Origin: Diplolepis rosae
Lineage: Eukaryota > Arthropoda > Insecta > Hymenoptera > Diplolepididae
Assembly: GCA_030998225.1 (NCBI GenBank)
Contig: JAPYXD010000456.1
Span: 60,778 to 124,777, forward strand
DNA length: 64,000 bases
Reading direction: 5' to 3'
Shown: positions 44,845 through 54,154 of the stretch, piece by piece
Position numbering within the stretch: position 1 is the first letter of the stretch
Layout: each line of letters starts with the position of its first letter
Notes under the pieces: model-generated
Told to the model about the DNA's origin: nothing
The model's database searches: none
What the model saw: the letters and a program-made list of their open reading frames with translations, nothing else
Translations under genes and position numbers: made by a program

Positions 44845-45696
44845 TGTTACGTCACAAGTACGCAAATATACTTACTTTGATCGAAGATTCCTCGTTTTAA
44901 GTTAGGATCGAATGATCCTCGCTTAGGGATGAGGATAAGTCAATGAAAGATACAATAATTATGAAAATAATACAAATTGAATTTATTTTATTGGTTAAAA
45001 GGTCAGAATACACATTCGTTAAGACAATTCTTATATAATGTAGGCACAGGCTGGTTGGTACGTGGGTGAGAAAGAGACAAAGAATAAAGATAGAGAGAGA
45101 GAGGTTCGGTACCTTTATGATTCGTAAGTTGTGTTGAGGTTTAATCCACACGGCGGTGAGTTGTAAGTACTGGATCCCCACAGGTGTATTCCAAGTGTGT
45201 GAGAGAGACGGAGTTATAGGCCGCACAGGTATATTCCGTAAAGGGCGGTGATTCAAATTTACGACACTGTTCGAAGATCTTTACAAGATCTATTCAAGTC
45301 TACGATGACTTTTACGACTCCCGAACTTTGATTTTAAATTGTCCCGGTCGAATTTTATTAATCTCAAACTCAGAGATTTTCGAAGTTAAATTGAAATGCC
45401 GCACTGGACTATTGTCGCGAGACCGGTTATAAATCCGAAGGAAAATTTATACGTCGAACTAGACGAAGAATTTACTGACTGCTTTCTCTTGGTGTGGGCC
45501 TCTTTTATATTTTTTCATACAAATTGACGGTCAGCGAAAATCGTGACGTAGTCATATCTTCTTAGAGGAGAAGGGGCCCTATACTGCTCCCTACTTCCCC
45601 TACTCCCTATTCCCCTTTATCGATTTTCTCATAGATTTCTAACTCAAACCAGACTGTGTGTATTATATACATTCAAATACGTCGCGGGACGTGACA
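44845..45696 (-). repeat. 3' LTR
   Basis: 852 bases. On the minus strand it starts TGTCACGTCCCGCGACG directly after the polypurine tract and ends GTGACGTAACA. It holds a GTAAGTATAT splice-donor consensus close to its end, as in the other LTR. The open frame inside it on the minus strand is present in both LTR copies but has no recognisable domain. Confidence 0.85.
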
Positions 45697-45707
45697 CCTC
45701 CCCCCTC
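45697..45707 (-). promoter_or_regulatory. Polypurine tract
   Basis: GAGGGGGGAGG on the minus strand directly precedes the 3' LTR; primes plus-strand DNA synthesis in LTR elements. The same motif is at 1,865. Confidence 0.8.
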
Positions 45708-46142
45708 AGTTCGAGCGCGGGGGCAAGGCTTCCGCGATCGAATCTTCGGAAGAAAAATACATTAGTTTGTTTTGAAGAAATACATTCAACTCTTTTTCTG
45801 ATAACAATATCTGAATGATAAATATAACATTCATTTCGACGTTTGTTCTACAATTTGTATTTTTTTGCATTTTCACAATTTGATAAATTCAAATATTAAC
45901 ATATTTTTTGGATACAAATTTATATTATCTTAATATTAAAAGTTTTTGTTTTTGTTTTTTTTTTTTTGATAGTTTGAACTTAGTATTAATATAAGGTTAC
46001 AATGATTTATTTTGTTATATAACTTAATACATTAATATGTTTTATACGTGAATGGGGTATTTTATATTTGTAAATTATAAATAACATGCTGTAATATATA
46101 AAATATAATTTTTATAATGTAGTAGATTAGTGAAAATATTCT
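45708..46142. other. Non-coding region before the 3' LTR
   Basis: AT-rich, about 435 bases between the last accessory ORF and the polypurine tract, with a T-run at 45,956-45,967. Nothing codable. Confidence 0.5.
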
Positions 46143-46586
46143 TTAAGGGTTATTTTTATATTTTTTATTACGTAAAGGGTTGCGGCAGTTATGAGCTGAA
46201 TGTCCTCTATGAAAACACCTTTCACATGAATTAGTCCATTTTTGTAAAGCTTCTTTATTGTTTTTATCACTTATATTATAAAATTTAGATTCTGTTATTA
46301 AGCATTTTTCTAACTTTTCTTCTAAAAATACATATTTCGTGGAAAGTGTTTCCAAGACTCTAGCTGCTGCATTTTGTTTTGCTACTTTCTTTTGGGACGC
46401 AGGTTCTCCAACACAAGCATAGGTTAAATTATTTTTTTAAATTTCACAAGTTGCCTCAAATGGCGGTAGTTCTTGATGTATTCCAAGAGATTTTACTGTG
46501 TATTCTGGTATTGAAAAATCATATTCAATACTTATTTCATTAAGTATTTGTACTGCGCTACCCTTTGCCAAATCTCTTTGTTGCAT
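46143..46586 (-). pseudogene. Accessory ORF F: dsRBD plus zinc knuckle, one stop
   Basis: The ATG at 46,586 lies downstream of a strong acceptor (TTCTTTTGCAG, 46,602-46,603). The N-terminal domain ends in SQKKVAKQNAAARVLETL, the classic lysine-rich last helix of a double-stranded-RNA-binding domain. The C-terminus has the CCHC knuckle CERCFHRGHSAHNC. A single in-frame TAA at 46,437-46,439 splits the dsRBD. The intact relative is at 5,974-6,435. dsRNA binding is well founded on the KKxAK signature; a role against RNAi is inferred. Confidence 0.75.
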
Positions 46587-46700
46587 TGCTATTGTCCTTA
46601 TCTGCAAAAGAATTATCTATTTGAGTTGTTTGTGATTTAATTTGATATAAATGGAAATTAGTTATTATTATTGTTAATAATTATGTATATGGATTATAAA

Positions 46701-47063
46701 TTATTCGTTTTCCGCGTTTGCTAACTCAAAGAGATATTCAGTGCAAAGAAAACATTGGTCTGCTCTGAAACGTATGAAAAAAATTTGCTCTTCGCAGACA
46801 GAACATTTTAATTCGTTAAGATCCGTGGTTACAATGTGGCGGTTAAGGAAAGGTACAGATATTTCTGATTCAAAAAAGGTAACTTTAAATCTGTAACATT
46901 CTTTGCATATGAATTTTTGATCTAAAGTATTCTGATATATTTCGTTTTCTGGAGAGTAACAACAAAAATGTTTCATAATTATTTGATCGATATACGGTTG
47001 GTAGTACTGTTCGTCGTTTTCTGGATTTTCGGCTTGAATGGATTCAAAATCTTGAGGCAGCAT
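46701..47063 (-). CDS. Accessory ORF E: Cys-rich protein
   Basis: 120 residues from the ATG at 47,063, four bases after an acceptor (TTTGTTATAG). Cys pairs at FCCYS, CKEC, CSVC and CFLC suggest two zinc sites. No homology recognised beyond loose similarity of Cys spacing to ORF D, so the two may be old duplicates. The relic element at the left has no visible copy. Function unknown. Confidence 0.6.
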   Translation of the reverse strand: MLPQDFESIQAENPENDEQYYQPYIDQIIMKHFCCYSPENEIYQNTLDQKFICKECYRFKVTFFESEISVPFLNRHIVTTDLNELKCSVCEEQIFFIRFRADQCFLCTEYLFELANAENE

Positions 47064-47184
47064 TTTTCTATAACAAATTCGTTATTGAGCTTTGAAATAC
47101 TAACTAGATCCTAACAGTGTTTTGCTTAAAGAGAATTTTCTAGACATATTTGAAATTTTATTTATGACTACAATTTATAATATT

Positions 47185-47592
47185 TTATCGAAAAACGTTT
47201 TCAACTATAACCTCATTTCCTAATTGAAGTTGCATTTTATTTTTTAAGAATTGCTCAGTACAACCTTTACAGTCGATTGCCCTACAGCGTGGCGTTATTA
47301 ATGCTTCCCTACAACCGTTACAATTCATATTAACGCATTGTATTTTACAAACTGAGTGCCATGAGGTACAGAATTCGTATTTATTTTGTTCTGTTATTAG
47401 TAATTTTTCGAAACAAAATTGGCAAAATTTCTTTGTTGTTTCCTGACTGTAATAAATGAATAAGGTTGACGCTTCTAAGTCGAAACAAAAACTATTTATT
47501 AAATGTCCATAGGTGATTGGATAATCCTGTGGACATACACCGTCCACAGGTCCTGAGTGGAACACGATTGGTTCTGCCGCAGTCGGAATCAT
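47185..47592 (-). CDS. Accessory ORF D: Cys-rich DGVCPQDYP protein
   Basis: 135 residues from the ATG at 47,592, one base after an acceptor (AAATTTATAG). It carries DGVCPQDYP, then CQFC, a C...H...C...C stretch, CNGC and CKGC, up to four potential zinc-binding pairs, resembling but not matching RING or B-box patterns. A relic homologue split by the LINE exists at 15,960/7,630. Its conservation across two copies argues for a real protein. No transmembrane segment. Function unknown. Confidence 0.65.
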   Translation of the reverse strand: MIPTAAEPIVFHSGPVDGVCPQDYPITYGHLINSFCFDLEASTLFIYYSQETTKKFCQFCFEKLLITEQNKYEFCTSWHSVCKIQCVNMNCNGCREALITPRCRAIDCKGCTEQFLKNKMQLQLGNEVIVENVFR

Positions 47593-48011
47593 TCTATAAA
47601 TTTAAAAAGAAAGGGATCTAAATTTACTTAACTATACCCTTGATTATATAATTTTTATACTTTATCTATTTAATTCGTGCAAAAGTACCCAAAATTTAAT
47701 TCTAACAGAAGTTCTACATTATTGAAAGGTATTCTATTTCTCCATTAGAAAAACAATTCTTATATTACAATACCCTTACAAAAACTGTTCTTCTAAAGGT
47801 ACATTCCCAGTGATCATGCTGTGGTTTTACAGTATAGAAAGAGAGGGATGGATTGTACTTGTACCAGGAAGGTTGAAAGGATGGAAAATATGGGTCCTTT
47901 CCAGTTTATAGATACGTTTGAAAAGAAGTAGTTAAAATTTGAATGATAGGTCACTTAGAAGAGGTTTTGTTGATAGGCTAAGAGGAGTTTTCTGATCTAG
48001 TTTAATTTCAT
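47593..48011. other. Intergenic region within the accessory cluster
   Basis: AT-rich; contains the acceptor for ORF D at its left end. Nothing else seen. Confidence 0.45.
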
Positions 48012-48272
48012 TTATATTTTTATTAGTTTTTTTTGAAATTTTTGAATTTTAATTAGTATTATTAATAGAATAATTATTATAAGAAAATTAACTATAGTAT
48101 GTGCTATATATATTTTATGTGCACTAGAATTAAAAATAGATGGGATAATTTTCTGAATATTAGCATATTTTGTGAGTAGAAAAACATGACTTTCAAAAGT
48201 CGATATAAGCATGTCATCTTTCAGAATTAGCATCAAGTATACGCCATAAGGTAGTTGGTATAGGAATTTCAT
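48012..48272 (-). CDS. Accessory ORF C: small membrane protein
   Basis: 86 residues from the ATG at 48,272. A strong acceptor (TTTTTTTCTTTATCAG, 48,289-48,290) lies 17 bases upstream, which supports it as a spliced gene although its N-terminus overlaps no known domain. A single long hydrophobic helix near the end (FLIIIILLIILI) is followed by basic residues, as in viroporin-like or membrane-anchor proteins. No homologue was found in the relics. Moderate to low confidence. Confidence 0.45.
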   Translation of the reverse strand: MKFLYQLPYGVYLMLILKDDMLISTFESHVFLLTKYANIQKIIPSIFNSSAHKIYIAHTIVNFLIIIILLIILIKIQKFQKKLIKI

Positions 48273-48331
48273 TATGCTTCTCGAATGGCTGATAAAGAAA
48301 AAAAGGATTAGTATTGGATAAAATTGGATGT

Positions 48332-48916
48332 TTACATATGGTTGGATTTAGGTCTAGAAGTTTTTTGGAAAAAAGGGGAAAATAGATTACTAAATGTTGA
48401 GGAGTTTCGTGGTGGAAGTGGAGGGGGAACTTGTGTTGATTTATCAGCTTTAAAAACATTCCGTCTACGGCACTCTTTTGTAGCATGCATTTGAGTGTTA
48501 CAATATCTACATGAATTTTTCCATGTTACTAATTTTGGTCTTGGATCAGTTTGAACACTTTGATTCTTCGTTTTTTTTGTTTCTTTACATTTATTATTAT
48601 AAAAATCCTCATCGCAAAGATCATAAGATCTTATTAATATTTGTAGTAATTTTAAAGCAGCTCTATTTTCGGCTAACTCGCTTGTAGGACCCGCTTGTAC
48701 AGCAAAATGATCGTTTGTATTAACTTGAGCAAGAAAAAATGATTTGGTTTTTGAATTTGGATCAGGATAAACGATGTATTGTGGTAACGGTAATCCATAT
48801 TTTATCGTAAAATTTCTCAAAATTTCCACGTGGTTTAAAAGTCCCAGAGAGTCTGTTCTACATATCTTTTTTTTGTAACTTCGCACGTGGGTAGGCTCAT
48901 CATAGTAATGCTCCAT
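48332..48916 (-). CDS. Accessory ORF B: dsRBD, CCHC knuckle and PPPLPPR motif
   Basis: 194 residues from the ATG at 48,916. Residues about 40-100 form a dsRBD: LPQYIVYP, FFLAQV, then AGPTSELAENRAALKLLQIL, where the glycine and alanine positions fit the fold but the KKxAK lysines are replaced by acidic/neutral residues. A CCHC knuckle follows (CRYCNTQMHATKEC). The tail has PPPLPPRN, a proline motif of the SH3-ligand kind. The acceptor upstream (GATTGAG) is weak. Intact frame. Inferred: RNA-binding accessory factor. Confidence 0.7.
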   Translation of the reverse strand: MEHYYDEPTHVRSYKKKICRTDSLGLLNHVEILRNFTIKYGLPLPQYIVYPDPNSKTKSFFLAQVNTNDHFAVQAGPTSELAENRAALKLLQILIRSYDLCDEDFYNNKCKETKKTKNQSVQTDPRPKLVTWKNSCRYCNTQMHATKECRRRNVFKADKSTQVPPPLPPRNSSTFSNLFSPFFQKTSRPKSNHM

Positions 48917-48953
48917 TATAGATGATGTCCTCAATCAGTATGGAATATTTATA

Positions 48954-49685
48954 TTAGAATTTATTGTACTGATTGGGGGGTCTATATCCGCATTTAAAAC
49001 ATTTCTTAAAGCTTTTTCCAGAAAAAGGCGATGTAGTAGAAGTATTATTTCTTTTTATTTTATAAGGATTTATATTTTTAAAACGACTGTTAATATTAGG
49101 TTTTGTTATCTGACCACTCGTTGAAGGTTTTGGATCATTTATAAGTGATTCCTGGATTGTAACATGCAAATGTTCTAATGAGTTTATTAAATTTACTTCA
49201 CATTTTTTATCTTTTTGCAAAAGAGAATTTATCGTTTTTATAGCTGCGAAATCCATTGCTGTTTTTATTGTGTTTCCAATTCCTATTCGTTTGATATCAT
49301 TAATAAAACAAATTGCTATGTATGTTGAGTTTTTTGATGAAGTTTTTACTCGTAATACTGTATATTTTGGATACTCGATTTTATTTTGAGTGCAAATTTC
49401 GTTTAAGTTTTTGAAATTTTTACCAATAGAATTCGGTTGGACGTTTTCATTTGTTTCCTTTGATTCATTAATTAAGGCGTTATATAAATTTTGTGCTACC
49501 TTTTGCTTTACGTTTTCTTTATCTTTGCCACTATTCATTATTATATAATTGTTATATTGTAAATTAACGTGAAATAGACATTCATTATTATTGGTTTGTT
49601 CAATGAGTATCTCATAAATGAGGGGTGGATCTCCTCTTTGTTGAATAATTTTGTTTAGTAAGGTTGTGAAAGGAACATGCGACAT
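48954..49685 (-). CDS. Accessory ORF A: tandem dsRBD protein
   Basis: 243 residues; the ATG at 49,685 lies 12 bases after the env stop. Two successive dsRBD-like domains: about residues 12-68 (PPLIYEILIEQ ... KVAQNLYNALI) and 97-157 (YPKYTVLRVKTSS ... TAMDFAAIKTINSLL). A half knuckle (KCFKCGY) lies near the C-terminus, truncated compared with ORFs B and F. The relic at 20,344-20,691 keeps the first domain. Tandem dsRBDs occur in RNAi cofactors and viral RNAi suppressors; binding is likely, role inferred. A short AACATCTTAAAG acceptor candidate precedes the ATG. Confidence 0.75.
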   Translation of the reverse strand: MSHVPFTTLLNKIIQQRGDPPLIYEILIEQTNNNECLFHVNLQYNNYIIMNSGKDKENVKQKVAQNLYNALINESKETNENVQPNSIGKNFKNLNEICTQNKIEYPKYTVLRVKTSSKNSTYIAICFINDIKRIGIGNTIKTAMDFAAIKTINSLLQKDKKCEVNLINSLEHLHVTIQESLINDPKPSTSGQITKPNINSRFKNINPYKIKRNNTSTTSPFSGKSFKKCFKCGYRPPNQYNKF

Positions 49686-49696
49686 TCTTTAAGATG

Positions 49697-52285
49697 TTAG
49701 ATTCGGATTGAATAATGTGATCTACTAAGTTCTTCTTTTAGTTCAGAGTGAGGATAAAGAGTAGTCTTCGTACTATTATGATCTTTACCTGAATTGGTAT
49801 TTTCGTTAGGAGTTGAACTTTTAGTTTCCTCTATGGAGTTTTGTGGTGCTGAAGCTGTTAGCAGAAGTTGATGGCTTTCAGCAGGAGGTCCAGTAGGTTG
49901 ATGGATACCTAAGTGTAATAAAAGGTTAGTGACCGAATCCCAGAAGGCGCCTAGTAAATGGAGAGACCATCCAAATAATCTATGTAATGCATAACCATGA
50001 ATAATGGTATCTGCTATTAATTTGATCCCTCTAATTATTATAATTAATCCAATTAGACCTGCACTAGTAGTACCGAAATTTGTAAAAACTGTCCAAAATC
50101 TACCCCAAGCTGATTCAGCAATTTTATCAATTACTTCTTGGTTAAATAAATTTGTCAATGATATTCCTTGATTAATAGTCGGATGTCCTGTTATTTCTCT
50201 AGCTAAAGAATTTAAAATCATTGGTTTTTCTGCTGGGAACATTATATGATCTCGTAGCTTATCAAGGTCAGATTGAGAATAAATGCCACTTGTTGCTAAG
50301 GATGAAGGATTTGTGTATTTCCAGGTTGCTTTTGTGAGAGGTTTAACTATAGTTGGTGCTATGGATTCGACAGGATTTGGAAGTAATTTGTACCAGGTTT
50401 CTCCAAAAAGGTACATTGGTGGAAGGAAAGAATTGCAATTTGTTTGGATACCTGATTTTGTTAATATATGAGTTCGTGGAGAAAGAAAAAAGGATTGATT
50501 TCCTCTAAATATTGGTAGTTGTAGATAACATTCTTCAGTTTTGCGATATTTTACTTCAACCGGTATACATTTTACGATATGTACTACTTCTCCTGCAATT
50601 ACTGACATATATCCTGGGCCTTTCATTAAATGATATGCAAATTCGTCTGGTGATTGGGTTGCTAAGGTTAATGTATTTCTAAAAACTTGCTGTTCAAGCA
50701 TGCATCGTTGAGTAAGAACATCGTGATAAAGTCTATTTACTTCAGTGCGTATGTGTCGTTCTACATATATAAATTTAGAGTTGACGTATGTGAAAATGTC
50801 CATATTTTGAACTTCTAAATGTTTATTTTCTAAAAATGAATTCCCAGGTCTGGTTTCAAAAATTAATAATTTTGGATGTTCAGTTTGTATTAAAACGTAA
50901 CTGCAAACTGGTTTTCTTGTTTTTTCAGCCAGTACAAAGGTTATATCTTCAGTCGTTAAAGAATACAAGGTTTCAGAAATGTCTGTCGTGTTGTCATATG
51001 TTTTATTTGCTGGTCCTTCATAAATAATTTCATATTTGTTAAAATTACATACGTCATTAGGTAATGTATCCCAGAATGTCTGTCCATATTCTACGTCTGT
51101 ACAGAATGTGTCTGAAAGTGTGCATATTATTCCAGATCCTAATTGAATTTTATTTGAATTTAAATGTAGTCGCGTAATGTTCTTGTAAAGTTATTTTGAA
51201 TATTGCTTGGACTACGACATTATTCCATGTTCCATCCCTAGCGGACCCGTGTGAGAGAACGGTCATAGAATACTCTGACCGTTCTCTGACTGTTCTATGA
51301 CCGTTCTATGACCTCGTATTATTACGGCTAAGATCGGTAAAAAAGACATTAAAAGCTTTGCAATTATGATTCTGTGGCGAAATTTGGATTAGAAGGTGAA
51401 GCAATAAATACAATTATCTTATTTTTCAGCGATAAAAACTAGAAAAACATAATACCTGTCATTGAAGGCAGTGCAGTGGTTCACAATTGGCGGAACCTCT
51501 CCACCGTGAAGGTTTACTATTGGTGGGCACGTTCCGCAAATGGTGAACCACTGCACTGCCTTCAATGACAGGTACATGATGTATTCCTAGTTTTTATCGC
51601 TGAAAAATAAGATGATTGTATTTATTACTTCACTTTCTAATCCAAATTTCGCCACAGAATCATAATTGCAAAGCTTTTAATGTCTTTTTTACCGTTCTTA
51701 GCCGTAATAATGCGAGGTCATAGAACGATCATAGAACAGTCAGAGAACGGTCAGAGTATTCTATGACCGTTCTCTCACACGGGTCCGCTAGGGATATGGG
51801 TCAGAAAATTGTGTACCAGTACAGTCTCCATTAGGTGTTACAGAACCTGCTAAAGTAACGCTATGAAATGAAGTTTGATTTACTTTTAACTTTGATATCT
51901 GAAGAGAAGGGGTTACTAAAAATGTTCCTATTGTGTGCATTTGATTACATTGATCTCGTGTAACATCATGTATATATTCACTGTGGCCATTTGCAACTAT
52001 GGAACTGTGAGAATGCATACCACAATGAGAGATGGCGCGTCGAATTTCTATTTTGCATTGTATTACTTTTGTATTTGAAAATCCAGTTAATTGTAAAAGT
52101 TGTATATAAACTCTTTCAACATGTACTTGAGATCGAGGTAGATCACATTCTCCTACCTCTAGTAAAGATAATGTCGTAATATTTGATTGATTTGAACCGC
52201 AATCGAATCCTATGATGGCGTAGACTGTTGTTATATAGTTGAATTTGCAAATGAGCAGTGCCAAAAGGAAGCCTCGTAATCCCAT
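49697..52285 (-). pseudogene. Envelope glycoprotein, jingchuvirus-like, interrupted
   Basis: The ATG at 52,285 lies two bases after a strong acceptor (CCTCCTTTTTCCAG). A signal-peptide-like start of ~22 residues is followed by IIGFDCG, NITTLSLLEVGECDLP and many Cys and N-glycosylation sites. A palindromic MITE (51,236-51,793) interrupts at residue ~165, and a frameshift near 51,165 follows. The second half (to 49,697) has the conserved PGYMSVIAGEVVH and LSPRTHILTKSG segments, then a membrane-spanning helix (LIGLIIII) and a Thr/Asn-rich tail. Order and motifs match glycoproteins of chuviruses and their captured relatives in arthropod LTR elements. It would act in cell entry if intact; this copy cannot. 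Confidence 0.75.
51236..51793. mobile_element. Palindromic MITE inside env
   Basis: 558-bp near-perfect palindrome starting CCCTAGCGGACCCGTGTGAG, with repeated GTTCTATGACC/GTTCTCTGACC words near the ends and a second inner inverted repeat around 51,450-51,580. AT occurs on both sides (51,234-51,235 and 51,794-51,795); removing the element with one AT leaves the env frame continuous. Confidence 0.85.
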
Positions 52286-52434
52286 CTCTGGAAAAAGGAG
52301 GTTCCAATTAGCAGCTTGCTTTGTAAAAAAAAGAATTAATAAAATTACTTAATAAACAATTTTGTTGTTACTGTTATATATATATATTTTTTTTTTATTT
52401 TTATGATATTTATTAACTTTTTTATTTTATGTAC
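52286..52434 (-). promoter_or_regulatory. Spacer with env splice acceptor
   Basis: Contains the polypyrimidine-rich acceptor at 52,288-52,300 in front of env; otherwise AT-rich with a TATATATATA run. Confidence 0.5.
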
Positions 52435-52716
52435 TTAGTCTATAATATCCAACATGTCAGCTATGACAATATGATCTGATAGGCGTAAACTGATAATCAA
52501 GTTTTTGTATGCGTCTGGTCCTCTTGTTTTGATTGTTGAAAAAATGTCTTTTATTGTATCTGGATTGTTTAGGTTTTTGCTCCATGTGGGAATATTACAG
52601 TCGTCTTGGTTAAAAATTCCAGTTTGAATTAAGTATGGCCAGAGAGCTACCATGTCGATAAAACAGGGAACTATTTCAATGAGATCATCTATGCGTTTGC
52701 GATGAATTTGATCCAT
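52435..52716 (-). CDS. CARD-only protein between integrase and env
   Basis: 93 residues, intact; the ATG at 52,716 lies five bases after a splice acceptor (TTATTCCAG). The whole protein fits one caspase-recruitment domain: helix 1 HRKRIDDLIEIV, helix 2 MVALWPYLIQTGIF, the turn with DD-C, helices 3-4 NPDTIKDIFSTIKTRGP, helix 5 AYKNLIISLR, helix 6 IVIADMLDI. The RGP-x-A-Y/F motif is characteristic of CARDs of initiator caspases and their adaptors, such as insect Dronc. No other domain is attached. A relic homologue sits in the same place at 25,321-25,600. CARDs act by homotypic binding; a CARD-only viral protein would be expected to block or divert apoptosome assembly. That role is inferred, the fold is fairly sure. 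Confidence 0.8.
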   Translation of the reverse strand: MDQIHRKRIDDLIEIVPCFIDMVALWPYLIQTGIFNQDDCNIPTWSKNLNNPDTIKDIFSTIKTRGPDAYKNLIISLRLSDHIVIADMLDIID

Positions 52717-52939
52717 TATATCTGGAATAATGTGTTATGTCTAAATTTTTTGTATATATTTTTTATATAAAATATATATTTTTATATAAATTTTTTATAT
52801 ATGTATATTTTTATTTTTTTTTTATTTTTACCATTTATCGACAAAATAAAATTTCTATATTTTATTTAAATTGTATATGTATACATATTTTTTATGATTA
52901 AAGTAAAGATATTTTGTTTGCTATTTTTTTTTTATTTAT
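52717..52939. other. AT-rich spacer with CARD splice acceptor
   Basis: The acceptor lies at 52,722-52,723. The rest is TATATATTTTT-type sequence with nothing codable. Confidence 0.5.
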
Positions 52940-54154
52940 CTACATTTGTACTTGTACGTGTGAGCATTTTAGTCTATTAATGTGAACTACAGTAGGTTTG
53001 CCTTTATAGCTTATTTTGACATTCCCTTTTCCTAACACTTCCAACATTTCATAAGGCCCTGAATAATGGTTCTCTAGTTTTTTTATTTTACCTCCTTTTA
53101 ATAAAAATACGTTGTCTCCAATTTTTACTTCTAAAGGATTTATTTTTTTATCATAATATATTTTCGATTTTTCTTTTGCTGAAATAAGATTCTCTCTTGC
53201 TTGTGTTCGCATTTCGTGTAGTTGAGTTACGAAATTAATTAAATAATCATCATACGTTTGTAATTTTTCTTGTTGTGATAAAGGTTCGCTGGAAGGTTCA
53301 CGAGCTAATTTACCAAAAACCAATTCATAGGGTGTGCATTTTGTGCCTTCATGTACACTAGTATTATACGAGAACATTGCTAGTTCAAGCCAATCATCCC
53401 ATTCTGAATTTTTTGCAACAAATTGTTTGAGATATTCTCCTAAAACATGATGTGAACGTTCTAATGATCCGTTTGATTGAGGGTGAAAAGCTGTGGTACG
53501 AAATTGTTTAATTCTAAAACGCTTTGCCAATCTTTTTAATCAATTACTTAAAAAATCTCTGCCTTGGTCAGTAAGTACTCCTTTTGGTGATCCAAATATG
53601 CAAATAAATTTTTTCACAAAAGCATCTGCTATTGTACTAGCTTGGTGATTAGGAAGAGGTATTGCTAAAGAATATTTGGTAAAATTGTCTTGTATCGTTA
53701 GAATATATAAGTTACCGGATTTTGTTTCAGGTAGTGGGCCAACAATGTCCATTGATATTTTTTCAAAAGCAGTAGTGGGTGTGTCTGTGATTACCATAGG
53801 ATTTTTTGTTTTGACTCTGATTAATTTTTTCAGTTGACATTGTAAACAGCCTTGAATATATTTTTGAATGTCTACTTTCATATTTTCCCAAAAAAATTTT
53901 TGGCGAATTCGGCTATAAGTTTTTGTAACGCCTTTATGGCCTCCTAATGCCGAAGAATGAGCTTCTTCAATTAAATGAGTTCGTTGTTCCTTTGTTGGAT
54001 ATTGCGTTATTCCATTGCAAACTATAATTTTTGTAGTTGAATTTGAAAAAATTGAATTGAACATTGATTTCACTTCTTCCCAAGGTATATGATTAATTCT
54101 GGAAGTTTTTGAAATACTAATTGATCGTAATTTAAATTTTTTGAGATAATTCAT
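52940..54154 (-). pseudogene. Gypsy integrase region of pol
   Basis: The N-terminal zinc region (HLIEEAHSSALGGHKGV ... CLQCQ) is followed by the catalytic core: first Asp in SMDIVGPLP, second in LTDQGRDF, Glu in GSLERSHH, all present. A GPY-type C-terminal module (HYSGPYEMLEVLGKG) ends near 52,940. An in-frame TGA at 53,537 after LSN splits the core, and the frame changes at about 54,140 relative to the upstream linker. The enzyme inserts cDNA into host DNA. Family membership is secure; the copy is inactive. Confidence 0.85.

Noticed and set aside
44897..45256. 119-codon frame in the LTR, partly repeated at 62,044-62,271
   Set aside because: Present in both LTRs only because they are copies; no domain, and the second copy is truncated by a small indel.
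48214..48486. 90-codon minus-strand frame overlapping ORFs B and C
   Set aside because: It is out of frame with ORF B over most of its length and shows low-complexity His/Pro/Phe content; the separate ORF C ATG with its own acceptor is better supported.
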